A DNA stretch of 5,640 nt, from assembly GCA_025458735.1 (NCBI GenBank), contig JALORV010000065.1, positions 1-5,640 on the forward strand, given 5' to 3'. Position 1 is the stretch's first letter. Each line of letters starts with the position of its first letter. This document shows positions 1 to 5,640 of this stretch, piece by piece. The translations under genes and the position numbers were made by a program. The notes below the pieces were generated by a model. That model had not been told where the DNA came from, made no database searches, and saw only the letters and a program-made list of their open reading frames with translations. Source of the stretch: Burkholderiaceae bacterium (lineage in GTDB: Bacteria; Pseudomonadota; Gammaproteobacteria; Burkholderiales; Burkholderiaceae).

Positions 1-85
1 CCGCGGCCGCGACCCGGCCGGCCCGATCGAAAACTTGGCCTTCCCGCCGCCCCGACTCGCACGTTTCCTCTCTCATCGCACTCCC

Positions 86-91
86 AGGAGG
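86..91 (+). promoter_or_regulatory. Shine-Dalgarno site of mdh
   Basis: A perfect AGGAGG lies 8 bases before the ATG at 100. It is the strongest ribosome binding site in the window and fixes the mdh start, which matters because the mdh reading frame stays open to the left edge without any canonical start codon. The rest of 1-99 is GC-rich; I could not make out a convincing -35/-10 pair, operator or terminator in it. Confidence 0.85.
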
Positions 92-99
92 TCCATCCC

Positions 100-1086
100 A
101 TGAGCAAAGCCCCCATTCGCGTGGCAGTCACCGGTGCCGCCGGCCAGATCGGCTATTCGCTGCTGTTCCGCATTGCCTCCGGCGAGATGCTCGGCAAGGA
201 CCAGCCGGTGCATCTGCAACTGCTCGAGATCCCGGACGAGAAAGCTCAGAAGGCACTGAAGGGCGTGATGATGGAGCTCGACGACTGCGCCTTCCCGCTG
301 CTGGCGGGCATGGATGCGGCCAGCGATCCGGCCCAGGCCTTCAAGGACACCGAAATCGCGCTGCTGGTCGGCGCCCGGCCGCGTGGCCCGGGCATGGAGC
401 GCAAGGACCTGCTGGCGGCCAACGCGCAGATCTTCACCGCCCAGGGCAAGGCACTTGACCAGGCGGCCAGCCGCAGCGTCAAGGTGCTGGTGGTCGGCAA
501 TCCGGCCAACACCAACGCCTACATCGCGATGAAGTCGGCGCCCTCGCTGCCGAAGGGCAACTTCACCGCCATGATGCGGCTCGACCATAACCGCGCGCTG
601 TCGCAGCTGGCGGCGAAGACCGGCAAGCCGGTGGCTTCGATCGAGAAACTGGTCGTCTGGGGCAACCACTCGCCGACGATGTACCCGGACCTGCGTTTCG
701 CCACCATCGGCGGCCAGCCGGTCAAGCCGATGGTCGACGATGCCTGGTACCGCGACACCTACATCCCGACGGTGGGCAAGCGCGGCGCCGCGATCATCGA
801 GGCGCGCGGCCTGTCATCGGCCGCCTCGGCGGCCAACGCGGCCATAGACCACATCCGCGACTGGGTCGCCGGCACCAACGGCCGCTGGGTCACGATGGGC
901 GTGCCCTCCGACGGCAGCTACGGCATCCCGGAGGAAGTCGTCTACGGCGTGCCCTGCACCTGCGCCGGCGGCAAGTACGAAGTGGTCAAGGGTCTCGCGA
1001 TCGACGAGTTCTCGCGCGGCAAGATGGACAACACGCTGAAGGAACTGCTGGAAGAGCGCGACGGCGTCAAGCACTTGCTGGGCTGA
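100..1086 (+). CDS. mdh: Malate dehydrogenase (NAD-dependent, 328 aa)
   Basis: This cytoplasmic TCA-cycle enzyme interconverts malate and oxaloacetate with NAD. The N-terminal Rossmann domain opens with the nucleotide-binding loop GAAGQIG (residues 12-18). The substrate arginines sit in the mobile-loop motif PRGPGMER (R95 and R101), the conserved VGNPANTNA carries N134, R160 and D162 lie in MRLDHNR, and the catalytic histidine is H190 in [11 protein letters not shown]. By family knowledge D162 and H190 form the proton relay and R95 gives malate rather than lactate specificity. The 328-residue length matches the form common in Betaproteobacteria, Xanthomonadales and Actinobacteria, not the 312-residue E. 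coli form. All key residues are present, so it should be active. It leads the operon, 37 bases ahead of prpB, and could supply oxaloacetate to PrpC. Confidence 0.97.
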   Translation: MSKAPIRVAVTGAAGQIGYSLLFRIASGEMLGKDQPVHLQLLEIPDEKAQKALKGVMMELDDCAFPLLAGMDAASDPAQAFKDTEIALLVGARPRGPGMERKDLLAANAQIFTAQGKALDQAASRSVKVLVVGNPANTNAYIAMKSAPSLPKGNFTAMMRLDHNRALSQLAAKTGKPVASIEKLVVWGNHSPTMYPDLRFATIGGQPVKPMVDDAWYRDTYIPTVGKRGAAIIEARGLSSAASAANAAIDHIRDWVAGTNGRWVTMGVPSDGSYGIPEEVVYGVPCTCAGGKYEVVKGLAIDEFSRGKMDNTLKELLEERDGVKHLLG

Positions 1087-1123
1087 GCCGGCTTCAACTC
1101 TGAACGCTGAACGGGGTCCGTCC

Positions 1124-2005
1124 ATGAACCAGAGCGCAGGCGCACGCTTCCGCCGGGCACTGCAGGAAGAGCAGCCGCTGCAGATCGTCGGCACCATCAT
1201 CGCCAACCACGCGCTGATGGCGCAGCAGACCGGCTTCCGCGCGATCTACCTGTCCGGCGGCGGCGTGGCCGCCGGCTCGCTCGGCATGCCGGACCTCGGC
1301 ATCAACACGCTCGACGACGTGCTGACCGATACGCGCCGCATCACCGACGTGTGCGACCTGCCGCTGCTGGTCGACATCGACACCGGCTTCGGACCGAGCG
1401 CCTTCAACATCGCCCGCACGATCCGGTCGCTGATCAAGGCCGGTGCGGCGGCGTGCCACATCGAAGACCAGGTCGGCGCCAAGCGCTGCGGCCATCGACC
1501 GGGCAAGGAGATCGTTTCCACCGGGGAGATGGCCGACCGCGTCAAGGCGGCTGCCGACGCCAGGACCGACGCGGACTTCTTCCTCATCGCCCGCACCGAT
1601 GCGATTGCGGTCGAGGGGGTGGATCGCGCGATCGAGCGCGCCATCGCCTGCGTCGAGGCCGGCGCCGACGGCATCTTCGCCGAGGCCGCCCTCGACCTGC
1701 CGACCTACCGTCGCTTCGTCGACGCAGTGAAGGTGCCGGTGCTGGCCAACATCACCGAGTTCGGAGCCACGCCGCTGTTCACGGTCGAACAGCTGAAGGG
1801 CGCCGGCGCCGCGATGGTGCTGTACCCGCTGTCGGCCTTCCGCGCAATGAACAAGGCGGCGCTGAACGTCTACACCGCCCTGCGCCGCGACGGCACGCAG
1901 CAGGCCGTGGTCGACACGATGCAGACACGCATGGAACTTTACGAAGTCATCGGCTATCACCGCTTCGAGCAGAGCCTCGATGCGCTGTTCGCAAGCAAGA
2001 AGTAA
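1124..2005 (+). CDS. prpB: 2-methylisocitrate lyase
   Basis: This enzyme cleaves 2-methylisocitrate to pyruvate and succinate, the last step of the methylcitrate cycle. It belongs to the isocitrate lyase/PEP mutase TIM-barrel superfamily. At 293 aa it matches PrpB (E. coli about 296) and is far shorter than isocitrate lyase. Visible motifs, in order: [16 protein letters not shown] near the N-terminus, the Mg-binding aspartates D84 and D86 in VDIDTGFG, E114 in HIEDQ, and the signature KRCGHRPGK with catalytic C122. E187 lies in FAEA, where E. coli has FPEA, a mild change. [12 protein letters not shown] and [10 protein letters not shown] follow and are near-identical to E. coli PrpB. A weak GGGG (1113-1116) sits 7 bases before the ATG. 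The 23-base gap to prpC indicates one transcript. A 2,3-dimethylmalate lyase or oxaloacetate hydrolase is less likely given the signature and neighbours. Confidence 0.96.
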   Translation: MNQSAGARFRRALQEEQPLQIVGTIIANHALMAQQTGFRAIYLSGGGVAAGSLGMPDLGINTLDDVLTDTRRITDVCDLPLLVDIDTGFGPSAFNIARTIRSLIKAGAAACHIEDQVGAKRCGHRPGKEIVSTGEMADRVKAAADARTDADFFLIARTDAIAVEGVDRAIERAIACVEAGADGIFAEAALDLPTYRRFVDAVKVPVLANITEFGATPLFTVEQLKGAGAAMVLYPLSAFRAMNKAALNVYTALRRDGTQQAVVDTMQTRMELYEVIGYHRFEQSLDALFASKK

Positions 2006-2028
2006 GGCCTGACACGGGAGAACCCACA

Positions 2029-3192
2029 ATGAGCGCAGTCCAGGAAGCCCCGCCCGCCGCCCCCAAGGTCAAGAAATCCGTCGCCCTGTCCGGTGTCGTC
2101 GCCGGCAATACGGCCCTGTGCACCGTCGGCCGCACCGGCAACGACCTGCACTATCGCGGCTACGACATCCTCGACATTGCCGACGCCTGCGAGTTCGAGG
2201 AGATCGCACACCTGCTGGTGCACGGCAAGCTGCCGAACCGCGCCGAGCTGGCGGCCTACAAGACGAAGCTCAAGGCGCTGCGCGGGCTGCCGGCCAACGT
2301 GAAGGCCGCGCTGGAGTGGCTGCCGGCCTCGAGCCATCCGATGGACGTGATGCGCACCGGCGTCTCGGCGCTCGGCTGCGTGCTGCCCGAGAAGGACGAT
2401 CACAACATCCCGGGGGCGAAGGACATCGCCGATCGCCTGATGGCCTCGCTGGGTTCGATGCTGCTCTACTGGTACCACTACAGCACCAACGGACGCCGCA
2501 TCGAGGTCGAGACCGACGACGATTCCATCGGCGGCCACTTCCTGCACCTGCTGCACGGCAAGCCGCCGAGCGAACTGTGGGTCAAGGCGATGCACACCTC
2601 GCTGATCCTGTACGCGGAGCACGAGTTCAATGCCTCGACCTTCACCGCCCGCGTGATAGCCGGCACCGGCTCGGACTTCTACTCGGCCATCACAGGCGCG
2701 ATCGGCGCGCTGCGCGGCCCCAAGCACGGCGGCGCCAACGAGGTCGCGTTCGAGATCCAGAAGCGTTACGACACGCCCGACGAGGCCGAGGCCGACATCC
2801 GCCGCCGCGTCGAGGCCAAGGAAGTCATCATCGGCTTCGGCCATCCGGTCTACACGGTCTCCGATCCGCGCAACAAGGTGATCAAGGAAGTCGCGCGGGC
2901 GCTGTCGAAGGACGCCGGGAGCCTCAAGATGTTCTCGATCGCCGAGCGCCTGGAGTCGGTGATGTGGGACGTCAAGAACATGTTCCCCAACCTCGACTGG
3001 TTCAGCGCGGTCAGCTACCACATGATGGGCGTGCCGACGTCGATGTTCACGCCGCTGTTCGTGATTTCGCGCACCAGCGGCTGGAGCGCGCATGTCATCG
3101 AGCAGCGCGTCGACAACAAGATCATCCGTCCGAGCGCCAATTACATCGGCCCGGATGACCTGAAGTTCGTTCCGCTGGCCCGTCGCGGCTGA
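2029..3192 (+). CDS. prpC: 2-methylcitrate synthase
   Basis: This enzyme condenses propionyl-CoA with oxaloacetate to form 2-methylcitrate, committing propionyl-CoA to the cycle. It is a citrate synthase-fold protein of 387 aa, the PrpC size (E. coli 389), shorter than the roughly 427-residue GltA. The catalytic triad is intact: H233 in [10 protein letters not shown]272 in GFGHPVY and D323 in [11 protein letters not shown]. An additional oxaloacetate-site histidine, H198, is in AEHEFNAST. The early block [11 protein letters not shown] and the C-terminal [11 protein letters not shown] are typical of PrpC. The reading frame is open much further upstream (from 1351, overlapping prpB). I chose the ATG at 2029 because GGGAG at 2016-2020 lies 8 bases before it and the length then fits the family. 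The first 16 residues are a Pro/Ala/Lys-rich tail of uncertain role. Residual citrate synthase activity is possible, as known for PrpC enzymes. Confidence 0.96.
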   Translation: MSAVQEAPPAAPKVKKSVALSGVVAGNTALCTVGRTGNDLHYRGYDILDIADACEFEEIAHLLVHGKLPNRAELAAYKTKLKALRGLPANVKAALEWLPASSHPMDVMRTGVSALGCVLPEKDDHNIPGAKDIADRLMASLGSMLLYWYHYSTNGRRIEVETDDDSIGGHFLHLLHGKPPSELWVKAMHTSLILYAEHEFNASTFTARVIAGTGSDFYSAITGAIGALRGPKHGGANEVAFEIQKRYDTPDEAEADIRRRVEAKEVIIGFGHPVYTVSDPRNKVIKEVARALSKDAGSLKMFSIAERLESVMWDVKNMFPNLDWFSAVSYHMMGVPTSMFTPLFVISRTSGWSAHVIEQRVDNKIIRPSANYIGPDDLKFVPLARRG

Positions 3193-3196
3193 GCGC

Positions 3197-3679
3197 ATGG
3201 GCGAGGCCACGCTCAACGGACTGGCGGTACGGCGGGCCCAGCGCGCCGACCTGCCGCGCCTGCTGGAGCTGCTTGCCGATGACGTCCTCGGCGCCAACCG
3301 CGAAGGCGTCGGCAGCGACGATCCGGCCTACATCCGCGCCTTCGATGCGATCGACCGCGATCCGAACCAGCAGCTGCTGGTGGCGGAACTCGACGGTCGC
3401 GTGGTCGGCATGCTGCAGGTCACCTATATCCCGGGCCTGAGCCGCCGCGGTGCGTGGCGCGCCAACATCGAGGCCGTCCGCGTCGACAGCGCCGTGCGCG
3501 GCCGCGGCATCGGCGGCTGGCTGATGGCAAGGGCGCTCGACCATGCGCGCAAGCGCGGCTGCCGTCTTGCCCAGCTCACCAGCGACCGGCAGCGCGGCGA
3601 TGCGCATCGCTTCTACGCCAGGCTCGGTTTCACCGATTCACACATCGGCTACAAGCTCGTACTCGAAAGCACCGATTGA
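3197..3679 (+). CDS. GNAT-family N-acetyltransferase, substrate unknown
   Basis: This is a predicted soluble acyl-CoA-dependent N-acyltransferase of 160 aa, a single GNAT domain with no membrane segment or signal peptide. Domain order is clear: N-terminal strand LAVRRAQRADLPRLLELL, central strands LLVAELDGRVVGMLQVTYI, then motif A with the acetyl-CoA pyrophosphate loop R101-G102-R103-G104-I105-G106, and motif B as DAHRFYARLGF (135-145), where Y140 is in the usual general-acid position. The TSDRQRGDAHRFY...SHIGYKL ending resembles PhnO (aminoalkylphosphonate acetyltransferase) and related small-molecule GNATs, but that does not set the substrate. It begins 4 bases after the prpC stop with no clear Shine-Dalgarno, so translation is probably coupled to prpC. 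Base composition looks like its neighbours, with no sign of recent transfer. A role in protein acylation, or in clearing a propionyl-related by-product, is only an inference from position. Confidence 0.88.
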   Translation: MGEATLNGLAVRRAQRADLPRLLELLADDVLGANREGVGSDDPAYIRAFDAIDRDPNQQLLVAELDGRVVGMLQVTYIPGLSRRGAWRANIEAVRVDSAVRGRGIGGWLMARALDHARKRGCRLAQLTSDRQRGDAHRFYARLGFTDSHIGYKLVLESTD

Positions 3680-3718
3680 GCGCAGCGGCCACGACACCCA
3701 TTCTCACCATCGACGCCG

Positions 3719-3724
3719 AAAGGA
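3719..3724 (+). promoter_or_regulatory. Shine-Dalgarno site of prpD
   Basis: AAAGGA lies 10 bases before the ATG at 3735 and supports that start over the longer open frame, which runs back to 3543 inside the GNAT gene. The surrounding 55-base gap is the longest between genes in the window; I see no stem-loop terminator or promoter in it. Confidence 0.65.
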
Positions 3725-3734
3725 ACCACGCAAC

Positions 3735-5186
3735 ATGGGCAGCCACATCAGCAACGTCCGGCCGAAACCCGACAAGGTACTGGCCGACATCGCCGACTAC
3801 GTCATCAACTACAAGGTCAAGAGCAAGGAAGCGATCGACACCGCCCGCTACTGCCTGATGGACACGCTCGGCTGCGGCTTCGAGGCGCTCGAGTATCCGG
3901 CCTGCACCAAGATGCTGGGGCCGGTCGTGCAGGGCACGGTGGTGCCGAACGGCGCCAAGGTGCCCGGCACCCAGTTCCAGATGGATCCGGTCAAGGCCGC
4001 GTTCGACATCGGCGCGATGATCCGCTGGCTGGACTTCAACGACACGTGGCTGGCAGCCGAATGGGGCCACCCGTCGGACAACCTCGGCGGCATCCTCGCC
4101 ACCGCCGACTGGCTCAGCCGCAATGCCGTGGCGGCCGGCAGGAAGCCGCTGACGGTGGCCGACGTGCTGGTGGCGATGGTGAAGGCCCATGAGATCCAGG
4201 GCTGCATCGCGCTGGAAAATTCGTTCAACAAGGTCGGCCTCGACCACGTCGTGCTGGTCAAGGTGGCGTCGACCGCGGTCGTCGCCCAGATGCTGGGCCT
4301 CACGCGCGACGAGATCATCAACGCGGTGTCGCTCGCCTGGGTCGACGGCCAGAGCCTCCGCACCTACCGTCACGCGCCCAACACCGGCTCGCGCAAGAGC
4401 TGGGCCGCAGGCGATGCGACCAGTCGCGCGGTGCGACTGGCACTGATCGCGAAGACCGGCGAGATGGGGTACCCGTCGGTGCTGAGCGCAAAGACCTGGG
4501 GCTTCTACGACGTGCTGTTCAAGGGCAACGAGTTCAAATTCCAGCGGCCCTACGGCAGCTACGTGATGGAAAACGTGCTCTTCAAGATCAGTTTCCCGGC
4601 CGAGTTCCATTCGCAGACCGCGGTCGAGGCGGCGATGACGATCCACGGCGAGCTGAAGAAGCTCGGCAAGACCGAGAAGGACATCCGGAAGATCACCATC
4701 CGCACGCACGAGGCCTGCATCCGCATCATCGACAAGAAGGGGCCGCTGAACAACCCGGCCGACCGCGACCACTGCATCCAGTACATGGTGGCGGTGCCGA
4801 TCATCTTCGGCCGGCTCACTGCCGCCGACTACGAGGATGCCGTCGCCGCCGATCCGCGCATCGACGCACTGCGCGACCGCATCGTCTGCGTCGAGGATCC
4901 GAAGTTCACCAAGGACTACCACGACCCGGGCAAGCGCTCGATCGCCAACGCGCTGACGGTGGAGTTCACCGACGGCAAGAAGCTCAAGGAAATCGTGGTC
5001 GAGTACCCGATCGGGCACAAGCGCCGACGCAAGGAAGGCATGCCGGTGCTGGTGGCCAAGTTCAGGACCAACCTGGCGCGCGTGTTCCCGTCGAAGCAGG
5101 CTGCCGCGATCCTGGATCTGTGCCTCGACGCCAAGCGGCTCGACGCCACGCCCGTCAACGAATTCGTCGACCTGATGGTCATCTAG
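3735..5186 (+). CDS. prpD: 2-methylcitrate dehydratase
   Basis: PrpD removes water from 2-methylcitrate to give 2-methyl-cis-aconitate and needs no iron-sulfur cluster. It belongs to the MmgE/PrpD family, with a large helical domain followed by an alpha/beta domain. From the ATG at 3735 it is 483 aa, the same length as E. coli PrpD, and very similar along its whole length. Conserved blocks include [20 protein letters not shown] (D100, H112), [16 protein letters not shown] (H152), [68 protein letters not shown] and [19 protein letters not shown]100, H112 and H152 align by eye with active-site positions of the related cis-aconitate decarboxylase fold; that mapping is tentative. The upstream frame extension overlaps the acetyltransferase gene and is rejected. 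The partner aconitase starts 26 bases downstream, consistent with consecutive reactions. Confidence 0.97.
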   Translation: MGSHISNVRPKPDKVLADIADYVINYKVKSKEAIDTARYCLMDTLGCGFEALEYPACTKMLGPVVQGTVVPNGAKVPGTQFQMDPVKAAFDIGAMIRWLDFNDTWLAAEWGHPSDNLGGILATADWLSRNAVAAGRKPLTVADVLVAMVKAHEIQGCIALENSFNKVGLDHVVLVKVASTAVVAQMLGLTRDEIINAVSLAWVDGQSLRTYRHAPNTGSRKSWAAGDATSRAVRLALIAKTGEMGYPSVLSAKTWGFYDVLFKGNEFKFQRPYGSYVMENVLFKISFPAEFHSQTAVEAAMTIHGELKKLGKTEKDIRKITIRTHEACIRIIDKKGPLNNPADRDHCIQYMVAVPIIFGRLTAADYEDAVAADPRIDALRDRIVCVEDPKFTKDYHDPGKRSIANALTVEFTDGKKLKEIVVEYPIGHKRRRKEGMPVLVAKFRTNLARVFPSKQAAAILDLCLDAKRLDATPVNEFVDLMVI

Positions 5187-5212
5187 CGACCCACCGAACC
5201 GAGGCTTCTCCC

Positions 5213-5640
5213 ATGGCTCACAACCTCTTCAATTCCCTGCAGGACTTCTCGATCGGCGCCAAGAAAGGCCGCTACTACAGCCTCGCCGCGCTCGAGAAGG
5301 CCGGCGTCGGCAAGGTGTCGCGCCTGCCGGTGTCGATCCGCATCGTGCTCGAGTCGGTGCTGCGCAACTGCGACGGCGTCAAGGTCACCGAGGAACACGT
5401 GCGTCAGCTTGCCAACTGGAAGCCGAAGGCCGATCGCACCGACGAGATCCCGTTCATCGTTGCCCGTGTCGTGCTGCAGGACTTCACCGGCGTGCCGCTG
5501 CTGGCAGACCTGGCGGCGATGCGCAACGTCGCGGCCGGCATGGGCAAGAACCCGAAGACGATCGAGCCGCTGGTGCCGGTCGATCTGGTGGTCGACCACT
5601 CGGTGATGATCGACCACTACGGCGGCAAGGACTCGCTCGA
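5213..5640 (+). CDS. acnA: Aconitate hydratase, AcnA type (5' part, cut by window edge)
   Basis: Only 142 complete codons of a protein that is usually about 890-900 aa are present; the gene runs off the right edge. The AcnA/IRP1-type N-terminus is clear: [27 protein letters not shown] (35-52), [12 protein letters not shown], then [20 protein letters not shown] with Q89-D90, and [10 protein letters not shown] with D128-H129, which correspond to active-site residues in the family. The cysteines that hold the [4Fe-4S] cluster lie beyond the window. The enzyme isomerises citrate and isocitrate through cis-aconitate; next to prpD it likely also hydrates 2-methyl-cis-aconitate to 2-methylisocitrate for PrpB. 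The AcnD subgroup, which replaces PrpD and needs PrpF, has a different N-terminus as I remember it, so AcnA is preferred. GAGG (5201-5204) lies 8 bases before the ATG. Confidence 0.92.
   Translation, partial: MAHNLFNSLQDFSIGAKKGRYYSLAALEKAGVGKVSRLPVSIRIVLESVLRNCDGVKVTEEHVRQLANWKPKADRTDEIPFIVARVVLQDFTGVPLLADLAAMRNVAAGMGKNPKTIEPLVPVDLVVDHSVMIDHYGGKDSL

Noticed and set aside
1..99. N-terminal extension of mdh, since its frame is open to the edge
   Set aside because: There is no ATG, GTG or TTG in that frame upstream, and AGGAGG is ideally placed for the ATG at 100.
1..103. Open frame from the left edge ending in TGA at 101-103, overlapping the mdh ATG as ATGA
   Set aside because: It could be the tail of an upstream gene, but the roughly 33 residues show no recognisable motif and GC-rich DNA has few stops. 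The evidence is too thin to call a gene.
1100..1112. Short direct repeat TGAACG twice in the mdh-prpB gap
   Set aside because: Two six-base copies in a 37-base spacer are within chance and match no operator I know.
1094..2029. 311-codon open frame on the minus strand opposite prpB
   Set aside because: Mirror frame of a well-conserved gene; no family resemblance in the translation.
2118..3158. 346-codon + strand frame overlapping prpC
   Set aside because: Out-of-frame reading of prpC giving an Arg-rich string; the PrpC frame has the complete catalytic triad.
1957..3297. 446-codon open frame on the minus strand opposite prpC
   Set aside because: It lies wholly opposite prpC and its flanks, its product is a low-complexity Arg/Val/Gly/Asp-rich string with no recognisable domain, and high-GC coding DNA regularly gives such antisense frames.
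3680..3734. Possible terminator or promoter in the longest intergenic gap
   Set aside because: No stem-loop with a T-run and no -35/-10 pair could be found by eye; only the prpD ribosome binding site is supported.
3630..5018. 462-codon open frame on the minus strand opposite prpD
   Set aside because: Same pattern: His/Arg/Val/Asp-rich composition, no motif, and the + strand carries an unmistakable PrpD.

Overview
The window reads as one high-GC proteobacterial operon on the + strand. A betaproteobacterium (Burkholderiales or Rhodocyclales relative) is the best guess, because the Mdh is the 328-residue type and the aconitase N-terminus has the AcnA form I associate with that class. Some Mdh details also resemble Xanthomonadales, so a gammaproteobacterium is not excluded. 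The taxonomic call is an inference from remembered family sequences.

Layout, left to right: 1-99 is a leader ending in a strong ribosome binding site; 100-1086 is mdh (malate dehydrogenase); 1124-2005 is prpB (2-methylisocitrate lyase); 2029-3192 is prpC (2-methylcitrate synthase); 3197-3679 is a small GNAT-family N-acetyltransferase; 3735-5186 is prpD (2-methylcitrate dehydratase); and from 5213 to the right edge lies the first 142 codons of an AcnA-type aconitase. The gaps between genes are 37, 23, 4, 55 and 26 bases, with no recognisable terminator or internal promoter, so co-transcription is likely.

The genes make up almost a full methylcitrate cycle. PrpC joins propionyl-CoA to oxaloacetate, PrpD dehydrates the product to 2-methyl-cis-aconitate, aconitase rehydrates it to 2-methylisocitrate, and PrpB splits that into pyruvate and succinate. 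Succinate returns to malate through the ordinary TCA enzymes, and Mdh regenerates the oxaloacetate that PrpC uses. PrpD with AcnA is the Fe/S-independent-dehydratase version of the pathway, not the AcnD/PrpF version. A propionyl-CoA synthetase (PrpE) and a regulator are not in the window.

This is mostly ordinary central metabolism. The one piece that the pathway does not explain is the GNAT gene wedged between prpC and prpD, four bases after the prpC stop. I see no mobile elements, RNA genes, CRISPR arrays or notable repeats.
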